This document shows positions 15,322 to 25,845 of a stretch of 64,000 bases of DNA, one piece after another (the first letter of the stretch is position 1; each line of letters starts with the position of its first letter). The translations under genes and the position numbers were made by a program. Source of the DNA: Flavobacterium sp. I-STPP5a (GTDB lineage: Bacteria; Bacteroidota; Bacteroidia; Flavobacteriales; Flavobacteriaceae); the NCBI RefSeq assembly GCF_009764685.1, contig NZ_VHLM01000013.1, forward strand, positions 19,156-83,155. The letters run 5' to 3'. The notes beneath the pieces are model-generated. The model was given only the letters and a program-made list of their open reading frames with translations, did not search any database and was not told the DNA's origin.

Positions 15322-17769
15322 TTATGTGTTATTCTTTTTGACTAAACCTTTTATTTTTTGGAACCAACCTTTAGGCTTTTCCTCTTCATAGTAACTTTTA
15401 TCATAAGTACCATAGCCGTATCCATAACCTGTTCCGTATTTGGCTTTATTTTCATGACCGTTTAAGATAATGCTTGTATTATTCAACTCACCACGCTTGA
15501 TGCGATTGTTCAATAATGCAATCATGTCTTTTTTAGTATAATTTTGTCTTACAATGTATAACGTTACATCACAGTATTGTGCCAGTTCAAGTGCATCCGA
15601 AACCAATCCTGCTGGTGGTGTATCTAATATTATGTAATCATATTCTTTCTTCAAAGCATTGATCAAATCCTCCATCCCTTGACTTATGATCATTTCTGAG
15701 GGGTTTGGCGGTATAGGTCCAGATAATATTACATCTAAATACGGAATGTGCGTCTTATTGACAATCTCTTGTATTGATTTTTGTTTGATAATGTAATTAA
15801 CAACCCCTACTTCGTTTGTTAAATTAAACTCAGCTGCAAGTCTAGGTTTGCGTAAATCCAACCCAATTATAACCGTCTTTTTTTCGCTCAAGGCAAAAAC
15901 AGTGGCGATGTTGATAGAACAAAAGGTTTTCCCTTCACCACTTATTGAAGAGGTAATCATCAACGTTTTAGCACCATCAACATTTTGTTGTTTGTACAAA
16001 AACTGTAAGGAGGACCGAATGGCTCTAAAGGATTCTGACAATGCTGATTTTGGTTTGTCAAAAACGGCCAAATTAGATTTCTCTTTATTGACCCCAACCA
16101 CTCCAATCAATGGAATCTTGGTCATTTTATTAACATCATCACTATTTTGTATAGTATCATTAATAAAGAAAACAAAGAAAACCCCTATCAACGGAATTAA
16201 TATTCCCACGAAAAGTGCCAAAATATAATTCACCGATGTTTTTGGCCCAATAAGCCCTCCCCCTGTGTCTTTTGCAGGATCAATAAAATGAATATCTGAT
16301 AAATTAGCTGCTTTTACAATATCAGCCTCGCTTCGTTTTTGTAAAAAAGTATTGTAAATATTGTCACTCAAGTCATACTTCCTTTTTATTTTTATTAGCT
16401 CTTGCTGGTCTTCGGGTAGTTTTTTGATCGTGCCTTCTGTAGCATTGATTTTACTACTCACTAAGGCTAAATCGTATTGTAAGGCCCCTTTTGCCGTTGA
16501 AATATTTTCCAGTAATACTTTCTTTACCGCCTCCATTTGGTTGTCAAACTCTTGAAAAATTTTCTCGCTTTTTACAGCATAAGCCATTTCAGACCTTTGC
16601 GTAGACAAAGCGATTAATTTAGACACATTAACAACAATGTTAGGATCATCAATTCCTGCAACAGAGGGCGCCGGAAGTTTAGCATAATTAACGCTATTAT
16701 TTAAATACGATTTTAAGGAATTATAGTATACAATTTTTCGATTGATTTCCTCTTTCTTAACATCATATTCCAAAATTTGTTCCGAGAATTTAACACCACC
16801 GTCTTCTACATCGTAAATATTCTTTCCTTTTCGAAACGATTTTAACTCATTACCCGTTTCTTTCAGTTGAGTCTCCATGGCTATCAAGGTACTGTCTATA
16901 AAAGCAATGGTATTCGTTGCAAATTTATTTTTACTGTCCAACTGTCTTTTGATTAACATCTTGACCGTAGCATTCAAATATTCGACCAAACGGGTTTTAT
17001 TAGTACCCTGCATGCTTAAAGTAATAATAGAGCCTGCCTTTTCATAGGTTTGAACGTTAATGCCTTTGTAAGCAGCAACTGTTCCGTCAAAATCATTGAA
17101 TTGAACAAAATACTCATTCCCTTTATACAGCCCTGGATTTTGGTTAAGTTCTAATTGCCAGTTGAGGAAAGGCAAAACTACTTTTTGTCCTACTTTGTAT
17201 CGCTTTACAAACTCACCTGCAACCACATTGGTAGTACTATACGTGTTGGTAGCATATTGAATAACGTTTACGCTTGGGTTTTCAAACGGAATTTTGATTT
17301 CGTATTCAGTCTCAGTCAAAAACCTAATACTAATACGTTGCCCTGCAAGCTGCGCCTTGGTTTTGTCAATTTTTACAAAAAAAGGAACTGCTCCATAGGC
17401 ATCTGTAAAATTGTATTTACCTTGTATTTGATAACTGATATAATAATTCAATTGATCTACCACCAATTCATTATGAGATCTAGATTGTAGTGTAGTAGAA
17501 ATGGTTTGAACTTGATCTGAATTACCTCCCCAATTGAATGTCAAACTGGTATTTGAGGTAAAGAGTGGGTTGTTTTCCTCCTTTATGGAAATCATGGTCT
17601 CCATACCATAGATTTTCTCTTTTCGAATGTTGACTTGATAGGCAATAATCAATGTAATGGCCAGACTAATTAAAAACCAACGCCAATAGCTGCTAATTTT
17701 AATCAGAAAGCCTTTAAAATCAAAACTAACTTGGTTTTCGAAAATTGAAAAATCTTTGATATCTAACAT
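15322..17769 (-). CDS. wzc: Wzc-type polysaccharide co-polymerase and tyrosine autokinase
   Basis: 815-aa inner-membrane protein that sets chain length and couples polymerisation to export. A Wzz domain begins near residue 30 with a first membrane segment (WRWFLISLAITLIIAYQV). A long periplasmic part ends at a second segment (YILALFVGILIPLIGVFFVF). The cytoplasmic BY-kinase has Walker A SSISGEGKTFCSINIA near residue 610, Walker A' GLDLRKPRL near 638 and Walker B YIILDTPP near 714. The C-terminal autophosphorylation tail is rich in Tyr and Gly (GTGYGYGYGTYDKSYYEEE). It lies 15 bp after wza. The fused membrane-kinase form is usual in Gram-negatives. Confidence 0.95.
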   Translation of the reverse strand: MLDIKDFSIFENQVSFDFKGFLIKISSYWRWFLISLAITLIIAYQVNIRKEKIYGMETMISIKEENNPLFTSNTSLTFNWGGNSDQVQTISTTLQSRSHNELVVDQLNYYISYQIQGKYNFTDAYGAVPFFVKIDKTKAQLAGQRISIRFLTETEYEIKIPFENPSVNVIQYATNTYSTTNVVAGEFVKRYKVGQKVVLPFLNWQLELNQNPGLYKGNEYFVQFNDFDGTVAAYKGINVQTYEKAGSIITLSMQGTNKTRLVEYLNATVKMLIKRQLDSKNKFATNTIAFIDSTLIAMETQLKETGNELKSFRKGKNIYDVEDGGVKFSEQILEYDVKKEEINRKIVYYNSLKSYLNNSVNYAKLPAPSVAGIDDPNIVVNVSKLIALSTQRSEMAYAVKSEKIFQEFDNQMEAVKKVLLENISTAKGALQYDLALVSSKINATEGTIKKLPEDQQELIKIKRKYDLSDNIYNTFLQKRSEADIVKAANLSDIHFIDPAKDTGGGLIGPKTSVNYILALFVGILIPLIGVFFVFFINDTIQNSDDVNKMTKIPLIGVVGVNKEKSNLAVFDKPKSALSESFRAIRSSLQFLYKQQNVDGAKTLMITSSISGEGKTFCSINIATVFALSEKKTVIIGLDLRKPRLAAEFNLTNEVGVVNYIIKQKSIQEIVNKTHIPYLDVILSGPIPPNPSEMIISQGMEDLINALKKEYDYIILDTPPAGLVSDALELAQYCDVTLYIVRQNYTKKDMIALLNNRIKRGELNNTSIILNGHENKAKYGTGYGYGYGTYDKSYYEEEKPKGWFQKIKGLVKKNNT

Positions 17770-17784
17770 GTGTTCCGTGCCGTG

Positions 17785-18573
17785 TTAATTCTTTAACAAT
17801 AAAAAGGTTGTGGTTGCTAATGACAACAAAGTAATAATAGTCCCTAAAGATTCTATACCCGTTTTTCCGGTACCCCACGTTTTCTGTTTGAGCGGTTTGA
17901 CGTAAATATAGTCATTGGGTTGCAAATAAAAATAAGGTGATTGCATGACATTTATATTTGTAAGATCAATATCAGCCATTTGTACACCGGTAGGCGTTTT
18001 TCGGATTACTGTAACGGCCTTCCTATCTCCTGTTATGCTGATATCACCTGCATTTGCAATTGCTTCCATAATAGTAACTTGCTCTTGATACAAAGTTTTA
18101 GTTCCCGGAGCACCTATTTCTCCATTCATAGTAAAACGCAAACCTGCTAATTTTACGGTTACAAAAACGTTGGCTTCTTTAGTAAAATAATCTGATAAAA
18201 GTTGTTTTTCTATTCGAAGTCGAATGTCATCCAAGGTGTATCCAATCACATTTTGCTCTCCCAAAACGGGAATTCGAATGTTTCCATGATCATCTACCCT
18301 GAATCCTTCAAAATACAATGACGCATCGGACTGGCTTTGTTTTCCACCATCATTTGAAATAGAAAAAATGGATGCTAACTTAGGATCAATGGTTTTAATA
18401 GAAATGCTTAGCACATCATTGACTTGTAACCTGTACGGCTTTGATGCCACCACCGAAATGGGAACCTCTGTCATGCCATCCTTTTTTTGCAAATAAATTA
18501 AATCTTGTGTTGCGATACATGATGTCATCAAAACACTGATTAGTAGCATCAAACCACCTACAAATTTGTTCAT
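17785..18573 (-). CDS. wza: Wza-like polysaccharide export lipoprotein
   Basis: 262-aa outer-membrane export protein with a lipoprotein signal peptide (LLISVLMTSC, lipid cysteine near residue 19). The Poly_export domain includes LQVNDVLSISIKTIDPKL and the SLBB-type repeats (GNIRIPVLGEQNVIGYTLDD; GEIGAPGTKTLYQEQVTIME). A hydrophobic C-terminal helix (TIITLLSLATTTFLLL) could be the membrane-spanning segment, as in Bacteroidota homologues. First gene of the polysaccharide operon, 73 bp after recR, and it would form the outer-membrane gate with Wzc. Confidence 0.93.
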   Translation of the reverse strand: MNKFVGGLMLLISVLMTSCIATQDLIYLQKKDGMTEVPISVVASKPYRLQVNDVLSISIKTIDPKLASIFSISNDGGKQSQSDASLYFEGFRVDDHGNIRIPVLGEQNVIGYTLDDIRLRIEKQLLSDYFTKEANVFVTVKLAGLRFTMNGEIGAPGTKTLYQEQVTIMEAIANAGDISITGDRKAVTVIRKTPTGVQMADIDLTNINVMQSPYFYLQPNDYIYVKPLKQKTWGTGKTGIESLGTIITLLSLATTTFLLLKN

Positions 18574-18646
18574 TTTTCATTATTTTTATCCACAAATATA
18601 GCTTTTCATTTACGATATAAAAAGTATCCTAATGGGAATGCTTGTA

Positions 18647-19267
18647 TTAATTGTTTTTTAATGATTTCTCAAAAGGTACACGGTGCAAAATACTGCGTCC
18701 TAGTGTCACTTCATCTGCATATTCTAGTTCATCACCCACAGCTATCCCTCTAGCAATAGTTGATACTATGATGTTGCTCGATGCAATTTGTTTGAAAATA
18801 TAAAAATTGGTGGTATCCCCTTCCATTGTAGAGCTTAAGGCAAATATAATTTCCTGTACTGCCCCCGATTTGACTTTTTCAACCAATGCTGTAATGTGCA
18901 ACTGGCTGGGACCAACACCATCAATAGGAGAAATTTTTCCACCCAAAACATGATAAATACCCCTAAACTGATTGGTATTTTCAATCGCCATCACATCTCT
19001 AATGTCCTCAACCACACAAATCACATTGTGGTTTCTACTGCTATTAGAGCAAATCTCACACACCTCCCGATCTGAAATGTTATTACAACTCACGCAGTAT
19101 TTGATATCCTGCTTCATTGCAAGTAGGGCTTGCGCCAAAAATCCCGTTTGCTCCTTGGGCTGTTTTAACAAATGCAAGACCAATCGCAATGCCGTTCGCT
19201 TCCCAATTCCCGGAAGTTGCGACATTTCGTTGACTGCCTTTTCTAAAAGTTTTGATGAAAATTCCAT
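18647..19267 (-). CDS. recR: Recombination mediator protein RecR
   Basis: 206-aa RecR, which with RecO/RecF loads RecA on gapped DNA. The N-terminal helix-hairpin-helix has [19 protein letters not shown]. The zinc-finger part has [16 protein letters not shown]. The Toprim domain has [16 protein letters not shown] and [16 protein letters not shown], ending in the conserved GISVG-like [20 protein letters not shown] -7 motif TACATTTG (19273-19280) stands only 5 bases before the ATG, which could mean a leaderless mRNA. Confidence 0.96.
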   Translation of the reverse strand: MEFSSKLLEKAVNEMSQLPGIGKRTALRLVLHLLKQPKEQTGFLAQALLAMKQDIKYCVSCNNISDREVCEICSNSSRNHNVICVVEDIRDVMAIENTNQFRGIYHVLGGKISPIDGVGPSQLHITALVEKVKSGAVQEIIFALSSTMEGDTTNFYIFKQIASSNIIVSTIARGIAVGDELEYADEVTLGRSILHRVPFEKSLKNN

Positions 19268-19679
19268 ACCTGCAAATGTAGCAATTTGTTTATTTGTTCC
19301 GCGCCATTATTCCCAATTCCTAAACAATGATCAAGCTATATTGAAGGTTTTATTTTTGCATCATTACACCACCAAAAACTTTACAAAAAAACTTAAAACT
19401 TTCCTATAAACTCCATTTCACAATACCCAACTGTTTACAGTTTAGTAACAGTATCTAATTGGCATAAAGCCAAAAAAAGGAGATCCATTTCAAGTGATTA
19501 TTTCTTATTTTCCTTGGAAATAGTCTTGTTGTAACAACCTTAATTGCGTTTGGTATTGATTGACTAATCTTTAAAATACAATCTTGAATCTATGAAATGC
19601 ATATTAAAAACATATCTTTTTGATCAAGAGCGGTTTAATAACTAATTAAGAAAATCAAAATCAATAAAACTTACGAATA
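19268..19679. other. 412-bp gap with no gene recognised
   Basis: AT-rich sequence between recR and the CoA-binding protein gene, both on the minus strand. Apart from the recR -7 motif at its left edge I see no reading frame with protein-like content, no clear terminator and no repeat. Confidence 0.6.
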
Positions 19680-20045
19680 TTAATACTGATTGGTAGCCAA
19701 TAAAACTAGAGTACAAGCCACTTCTACCTTAATATTGTTCAATTGTAACAACTGGTAAAACTCGGGATTCTCTGTTCCTGGATTAAAAATGACACGTTTA
19801 GGTTGTGCCTCAACTATATAGTTGTAATAATCGCGCTGACGTGTTGGGTTAAGATATAACGTAACAGTGTCTATGTTTTTAAGTGGAATTGCTTTCGTTT
19901 GGATTTTGATTCCAGCTACTTCTCCTGCATTTTGGCCCACAGCTAGTACTGAATGTCCTTTTTCAACTAACTGCTGTACTGCTTTGAACGCATAACGATC
20001 CGTTTTGGTCGTGGCACCCAGTACCAATGTTTTTTTATTCTTCAT
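19680..20045 (-). CDS. CoA-binding domain protein (YccU-like)
   Basis: A 121-aa protein from the ATG at 20045 (MKNKKTLVLGATTKTDRYAF). An upstream extension to 20081 is less likely because MKNKKTLVLGA matches the start of a Rossmann fold. The rest fits the small CoA-binding family: VEKGHSVLAVGQNAGEVAGI, DTVTLYLNPTRQRDYYNYI, PKRVIFNPGTENPEF. The function is unknown; single-domain members bind nucleotide cofactors. It is divergent from marC. Confidence 0.8.
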   Translation of the reverse strand: MKNKKTLVLGATTKTDRYAFKAVQQLVEKGHSVLAVGQNAGEVAGIKIQTKAIPLKNIDTVTLYLNPTRQRDYYNYIVEAQPKRVIFNPGTENPEFYQLLQLNNIKVEVACTLVLLATNQY

Positions 20046-20166
20046 CCTTATCATCCTTTTATGAGTCACAAAAGTAAGCAAAAAGGTTCACCTTATGTAG
20101 TGATTATGGTAATTGTTACGGTGCAATAAAAAAACATTGCGCTAACAGTCCCAAACAAAAAATGAG

Positions 20167-20174
20167 TATTTTTG
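20167..20174 (+). promoter_or_regulatory. -7 element of marC
   Basis: TATTTTTG 18 bp upstream of the marC ATG matches TAnnTTTG. No TTG at the expected distance. Confidence 0.4.
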
Positions 20175-20192
20175 TGGTATTAAACAACAATT

Positions 20193-20822
20193 ATGGATCT
20201 CTTTATTTATCTTTTTGTCGCGCTTTTCTCTGTATTGAATCCTATAGGTACCGTTCCTATTTTTGTAGGTCTTACTCAAAATGATCCCAAAAAAGAACGC
20301 TCGCGCATTTCTTTATGGACAGCCATAAACGTTTTCATTATCTTGATAGTTTCTTTTTTTATTGGACAATATGTTTTGCTTTTTTTTGGCATTAGCATTG
20401 ATGCACTCCGAATTGCAGGAGGTCTTATCATTGTAAGTTCTGGATTTTCATTGCTCTCTGGTAAGTTTACCAAAAAACGAGGTATCAACAAAAAGGCAGA
20501 AACGGAAGCGCAACAACGAAATGACATTGCACTTACACCACTTGCAATACCCATGCTTGCGGGACCTGGATCTATATCGCTCCTCATTGCTTTTTATCAG
20601 GAACACAACAGCACCAAAGAAATCATCATTTCTACGCTAGCCATCTTAGCCATTGCAGTAACTATTTTTATCATTTTACGCAGCGCTCATTACCTCGCCA
20701 AAATATTAGGTGCTTCTGGAATTATCGCAATCTCCAGAATTGTAGGCTTTATTGTAATCGCCATTGGAATACAATACATTGTAAGCGCCATCATTAACAT
20801 CATCAAAGTAAATCTTTCATAA
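20193..20822 (+). CDS. MarC family integral membrane protein
   Basis: 209-aa inner-membrane protein with six hydrophobic segments. It carries the family marks LNPIGTVPIFVGLT near residue 17, AGGLIIVSSGFSLLSG in the third segment and TPLAIPMLAGPGSIS in the middle. MarC (formerly thought to affect multiple antibiotic resistance) is of uncertain function and possibly a small-molecule transporter. It stands alone and converges with the ctlX-like gene across a shared terminator. Confidence 0.92.
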   Translation: MDLFIYLFVALFSVLNPIGTVPIFVGLTQNDPKKERSRISLWTAINVFIILIVSFFIGQYVLLFFGISIDALRIAGGLIIVSSGFSLLSGKFTKKRGINKKAETEAQQRNDIALTPLAIPMLAGPGSISLLIAFYQEHNSTKEIIISTLAILAIAVTIFIILRSAHYLAKILGASGIIAISRIVGFIVIAIGIQYIVSAIINIIKVNLS

Positions 20823-20827
20823 AAAAA

Positions 20828-20860
20828 AGAAGCGGATCATTCAGTGAATGATCCGCTTCT
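20828..20860. terminator. Bidirectional terminator between marC and ctlX
   Basis: AGAAGCGGATCATTCA and TGAATGATCCGCTTCT form a near-uninterrupted 16-bp stem. T-runs occur on both strands, so it can end both convergent transcripts. Confidence 0.93.
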
Positions 20861-20879
20861 TTTTTAAAATACTTTTTTT

Positions 20880-21815
20880 CTAGCTTCTCGGCAAGAAAAT
20901 CTCAGCCATCATACATCGGGCGCTTCCGCCACCACAAGCCTCAATGGTATCTAGACTTGAACTCAGTATTATAGCATGCTTTTCTAATTGCGCCACTTGC
21001 TTTTCTGTAAGCGCCTGATGCGCCGCGGCACTCATAATCAAGAATCTTTTACCAGCAGCTCCTTGCACTTCAAGCATGTTTCCTGCAAAACTATTCATCT
21101 GGTCTTCAGTTATTAAAATAACCTCTTTATTGTTTTCTTTTAAATTATCCAGAACCATTTTGCGTTCTTTTTTGTCGTCTATGCAATCCGCACAAATCAC
21201 AGCAAAAGTTTCGCCCAAACACATCATGACATTGGTATGATAAATCAATTTTCTTTCGCCATCAACAGTCTGAAACGCTTCAAAAAGAACTGGAGCATAA
21301 TCAAAATCTTCACAGAACTCAATAAACAACTCCTCATCTGCACGAGGTGACAAAGCACAATATGCTTTAGAATTGGTTCTATCCAAAAGAATACTACCCG
21401 TACCTTCTAAGAAAAAACCATCCTCTTCTGCTGATGTGTAATCTACTATATTGTGTATAACAAAACCTTTATCTTCTAACAAGTCTAATACATCCTCACG
21501 GCGTTCTTGACGTCTGTTCTCAGCAAACATTGGATATAAAGCTACATCCCCATTTTCATGAAAAGATATCCAGTTGTTCGGAAAAATACTATCTGGCGTA
21601 TCTGGAACTAGCGTATCGTTGACTACGGTAACATCTATACCTGCAGCAACTAATTTGGCTACAAAATCATCAAATTCTTGCTGTGCTTTCGCATTTACAG
21701 TTGCCGGTAATAAGCCATCTAGCACTTTTTGATAGTAATTATTCACAGCCGTTTGCTCGTTCATTCTAAAAGCTACGGGCCTAATCATCAAGATGGAATT
21801 GGTAGTTTGTTTCAT
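20880..21815 (-). CDS. ctlX: Citrulline utilization hydrolase (CtlX), amidinotransferase superfamily
   Basis: 311-aa guanidine-modifying (pentein) enzyme. PDTPDSIFPNNWISFHENG and LYPMFAENRRQERR are CtlX marks. EGTGSILLD, the HTNVMMCLGETFAVIC block and the C-terminal cysteine in ACGGGSARCMMAEIF give the catalytic Glu, His and Cys. Related enzymes hydrolyse citrulline or arginine-type substrates. It follows a second amidinotransferase-family gene (21892-22806) in the same direction, 76 bp apart, so they may act on related guanidino compounds. The substrate is not settled by sequence. Confidence 0.88.
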   Translation of the reverse strand: MKQTTNSILMIRPVAFRMNEQTAVNNYYQKVLDGLLPATVNAKAQQEFDDFVAKLVAAGIDVTVVNDTLVPDTPDSIFPNNWISFHENGDVALYPMFAENRRQERREDVLDLLEDKGFVIHNIVDYTSAEEDGFFLEGTGSILLDRTNSKAYCALSPRADEELFIEFCEDFDYAPVLFEAFQTVDGERKLIYHTNVMMCLGETFAVICADCIDDKKERKMVLDNLKENNKEVILITEDQMNSFAGNMLEVQGAAGKRFLIMSAAAHQALTEKQVAQLEKHAIILSSSLDTIEACGGGSARCMMAEIFLPRS

Positions 21816-21824
21816 GTATTTTTA

Positions 21825-21877
21825 GTTTAAAGTTGAGTTGTTTAAAGTTGAATATTGCATTCTGTTTCACTTTAAAC
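21825..21877. repeat. GTTTAAAGT direct and inverted repeats between the two hydrolase genes
   Basis: GTTTAAAGT occurs at 21825-21833 and 21840-21848 (15 bp apart), and its exact reverse complement ACTTTAAAC at 21869-21877. The second and third copies can form a 9-bp stem with a 20-base loop. No T-run follows, so it is not an obvious terminator. Confidence 0.6.
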
Positions 21878-21891
21878 TTCAAAACAAATAT

Positions 21892-22806
21892 TTATTCTCT
21901 AATTAAAGGTAAGGTCGAACATCGCAACAAGCCTTCTTGTTTTGCAATCTCGGCATACGGAATTTCTTCTACTGTAAAGCCGTTTTCTCGAAGCCAATTG
22001 TTGAGTCTCGTAAAATTCCTTTCCGAAACTACAACACGAGTATCAATTGAAAAAACATTAGAATTCATGTGATACATTTCTTCTCGGGTTAAATGAAAAA
22101 GATTTTCTTTACCAAAAAGATCTACAAGAAACACATAATCGGCTTCTTCTCTAAACCCATTTTTGTAGATAATTCCTTTGTTCGTTCCCAAAGGTTGAAA
22201 ACAACAATCCAAATGTAAAGCATTGTCTCGAGCTTCAATTTTTGATTTTACCAAATCGAATTCTTTTACAATCTTATTTGGAAATAAATCTCTAATATAC
22301 TGAACGCCTCGCATATTCGTTCTTGCCGTAATGTAATCTTTATAGTCACTACCCTTGTATGTCCCAATAAAAATATAGTCATCCCATAACATCACGTCTC
22401 CGCCTTCAATATGAACTTCTTCTGGCGGTCGCACAACGTTTTCTGGTTTTATTTGATCAATTACATATTGAATTGCGTCGAGCTCTCGCTCCCTGTCTGG
22501 CAAAATATTAGACTTGACAAAAGTGCTTTCAATTACAAAACCAATATCTCTAGTGAAAATTTGGTTGTAATTCTCAATCATTTCAGGTCGATACACCTGC
22601 ACATCATACTTTTCCAACACCTGCTTGAAAGCATCCATTTCCTGTATCATGTCCTGCTCAAGTGGATAGGTACCGGCTAGAATATGCTCTAGTGATTTTG
22701 GATCATAAGCCTCGTCTGCTGTTGGCGTTGGTCCATTGTGAAGTGCTGATCCCAGTACTACAGCACGGAGTCTTGCTGTTTCATTTTTAACATTAATTGG
22801 TAACAT
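21892..22806 (-). CDS. Amidinotransferase / dimethylargininase-like hydrolase
   Basis: 304-aa pentein-fold enzyme related to arginine deiminase and dimethylarginine dimethylaminohydrolase. It has FTRDIGFVIESTFVKSN, HIEGGDVMLWDDYIFIG (the E-G-G-D substrate motif), HLDCCFQPLGTNKGII with the catalytic histidine, and a C-terminal LLRCSTLPLIRE where the catalytic cysteine is expected. The active-site set looks complete. It sits upstream of ctlX in a probable two-gene unit, just downstream of gltA's terminator. The exact substrate (arginine, methylarginine or another guanidine) is unknown. Confidence 0.82.
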   Translation of the reverse strand: MLPINVKNETARLRAVVLGSALHNGPTPTADEAYDPKSLEHILAGTYPLEQDMIQEMDAFKQVLEKYDVQVYRPEMIENYNQIFTRDIGFVIESTFVKSNILPDRERELDAIQYVIDQIKPENVVRPPEEVHIEGGDVMLWDDYIFIGTYKGSDYKDYITARTNMRGVQYIRDLFPNKIVKEFDLVKSKIEARDNALHLDCCFQPLGTNKGIIYKNGFREEADYVFLVDLFGKENLFHLTREEMYHMNSNVFSIDTRVVVSERNFTRLNNWLRENGFTVEEIPYAEIAKQEGLLRCSTLPLIRE

Positions 22807-22835
22807 GTGTGTTTTCCCTTTTTAGCAAATATAAA

Positions 22836-22864
22836 AAAAGCTTCACTAAATAGTGAAGCTTTTA
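22836..22864 (-). terminator. gltA: Intrinsic terminator of gltA
   Basis: AAAAGCTTCACTA and TAGTGAAGCTTTT form a perfect 13-bp stem with a 2-3-base loop, followed on the minus strand by a T-run. It lies 9 bp beyond the gltA stop. Confidence 0.93.
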
Positions 22865-22872
22865 AAGTGTTT

Positions 22873-24156
22873 TTATCTTTTATCTGCGGTAACAAAATCG
22901 CGTAATGGATGACCTGTATAAACTTGTCTTGGCCTACCAATAGGTTCTTTATTTTCACGCATTTCTTTCCATTGTGCAATCCATCCTGGCAAACGTCCTA
23001 TGGCAAACATTACCGTGAACATATCTGTAGGAATACCTAAAGCTCTGTAAATAATTCCAGAATAAAAATCTACGTTAGGATATAAATTTCTAGATTTGAA
23101 ATACTCGTCTTCTAGCGCTGCCTCTTCTAGTTTTTTAGCAATAGCAAGAATTGGATCTTCAACTCCTAAAGTTGCTAAAACTTCATTAGCTGCTTTTTTG
23201 ATGATTTTAGCTCTTGGATCAAAGTTTTTATACACTCTGTGACCAAATCCCATCAAACGGAATGGATCATTTTTGTCTTTGGCTTTAGCCATATACTTAT
23301 CTGCATCACCACCTGTTGCATGAATTTCTTCAAGCATTTCAAGCACTGCTTGATTTGCACCACCATGTAACGGACCCCATAACGCTGACACTCCAGCTGA
23401 GATAGAAGCAAATAATCCTGCATGAGAAGAACCCACCATTCTTACGGTAGATGTAGAACAATTTTGCTCATGATCTCCGTGAAGAATAAATAATTTATCT
23501 AATGCATCAATAACAATTGGGTTTGCTTTGAACGGCTCTGTAGGCAATTCAAACATCAAACGCATAAAATTCTCTACATATCCTTTTGTATTATCATAAT
23601 AATTCAAAGGATAACCCATGCTTTTTCTGTACGTCCAAGTTGCAATCACAAGGAATTTACCCATGGTTTTGCAAACTGCCTCATACATTTCTTTTTCATT
23701 ATCAACATTAACCGATTTAGGGTTAAATGCTGTCAAAGCACTAGTTAAAGCAGATAAAACGCCCATTGGGTGAGCTGTTTTTGGAAAACCGTCGATGATG
23801 TTTTTCATCTCTTCGTTTACCAAGGTATATTTTCTAATATCCGTTTCAAACTGAGCCAACTGTTCTTTACTTGGTAATTCACCAAAAATTAAAAGATATG
23901 ATACCTCAAGAAAATCAGCTTTATCCGCAAGATCTTCAATGGCATATCCTCTATAACGAAGAATTCCTAATTCTCCATCTAAAAAAGTAATATCACTTTT
24001 ACAAGATCCTGAATTTTTGTATCCTGGATCAATAGTAATGATCCCAGATAAATCACGTAATTTGTTAATATCAATGGCTACTTCATTCTCGCTTCCTACA
24101 ACAACAGGGAGTTCGATTTTCTTCCCATCAATTTCTAATGTGGCTATTTTTGACAT
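22873..24156 (-). CDS. gltA: Citrate synthase
   Basis: Condenses acetyl-CoA and oxaloacetate in the TCA cycle. The 427-aa protein is the type II (hexameric, Gram-negative) form: N-terminal domain with SCKSDITFLDGELGILRYRG, LHGDHEQNCSTSTVRMVGSS with the active-site histidine, SALWGPLHGGANQAVLEML, GFGHRVYKNFDPRA with the second histidine, and FYSGIIYRALGIPTDMFTV with the catalytic aspartate region. It is its own transcription unit with a -7 motif TAGATTTG (24195-24202) and a strong terminator. Confidence 0.97.
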   Translation of the reverse strand: MSKIATLEIDGKKIELPVVVGSENEVAIDINKLRDLSGIITIDPGYKNSGSCKSDITFLDGELGILRYRGYAIEDLADKADFLEVSYLLIFGELPSKEQLAQFETDIRKYTLVNEEMKNIIDGFPKTAHPMGVLSALTSALTAFNPKSVNVDNEKEMYEAVCKTMGKFLVIATWTYRKSMGYPLNYYDNTKGYVENFMRLMFELPTEPFKANPIVIDALDKLFILHGDHEQNCSTSTVRMVGSSHAGLFASISAGVSALWGPLHGGANQAVLEMLEEIHATGGDADKYMAKAKDKNDPFRLMGFGHRVYKNFDPRAKIIKKAANEVLATLGVEDPILAIAKKLEEAALEDEYFKSRNLYPNVDFYSGIIYRALGIPTDMFTVMFAIGRLPGWIAQWKEMRENKEPIGRPRQVYTGHPLRDFVTADKR

Positions 24157-24194
24157 AATATAATTGGAAATAAACTTTTAAAATAATAATTTCC

Positions 24195-24202
24195 CAAATC
24201 TA
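24195..24202 (-). promoter_or_regulatory. gltA: -7 element of gltA
   Basis: TAGATTTG on the minus strand, 38 bp upstream of the gltA ATG. No clear -33 TTG. Confidence 0.4.
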
Positions 24203-24260
24203 TGAAAATTAACATTAATTAAAAAGAGAATACCAAAATGAAATTGTTAAATATTACACA

Positions 24261-24288
24261 AAAAGCCACTCACAAAGTGAATGGCTTT
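24261..24288 (-). terminator. eno: Intrinsic terminator of eno
   Basis: AAAAGCCA-C-TCAC with GTGA-A-TGGCTTTT, one mismatch and a 3-base loop. T-run on the minus strand, 22 bp past the eno stop. Confidence 0.88.
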
Positions 24289-24310
24289 TCGTTATTTAGC
24301 AAAAAAGCTA

Positions 24311-25621
<1,311 letters not shown>

Positions 25622-25631
25622 TTATACATTA

Positions 25632-25639
25632 CAAATATA
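25632..25639 (-). promoter_or_regulatory. eno: -7 element of eno
   Basis: TATATTTG on the minus strand, 28 bp upstream of the eno ATG. An exact TAnnTTTG match, without an obvious -33 TTG. Confidence 0.45.
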
Positions 25640-25790
25640 TTCTAAGTTTTGGAATGATTTTATGAAAATAATGAATGTTATTAACGAAAACGTTATAATT
25701 TGATTTCCAAAGAATGAATTTAATAACTTGTGTACCTTATCGTGTCAATTGCTTTAATTTTTAGTCACTTTCTGAAAGCATGAAACAAAA

Positions 25791-25823
25791 AACGGGTTTG
25801 ACTATCTTAATGTCAAACCCGTT
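25791..25823 (-). terminator. carA: Intrinsic terminator of carA
   Basis: AACGGGTTTGAC and GTCAAACCCGTT form a perfect 12-bp stem with a 9-base loop. T-run follows on the minus strand. Confidence 0.93.
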
Positions 25824-25845
25824 TTATACTAAAAAAATATTACAC

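Noticed and set aside
16361..16555. Open frames on the plus strand inside wzc, gltA, eno and other genes
   Set aside because: They lie opposite strong conserved genes and have no family pattern; treated as shadows.
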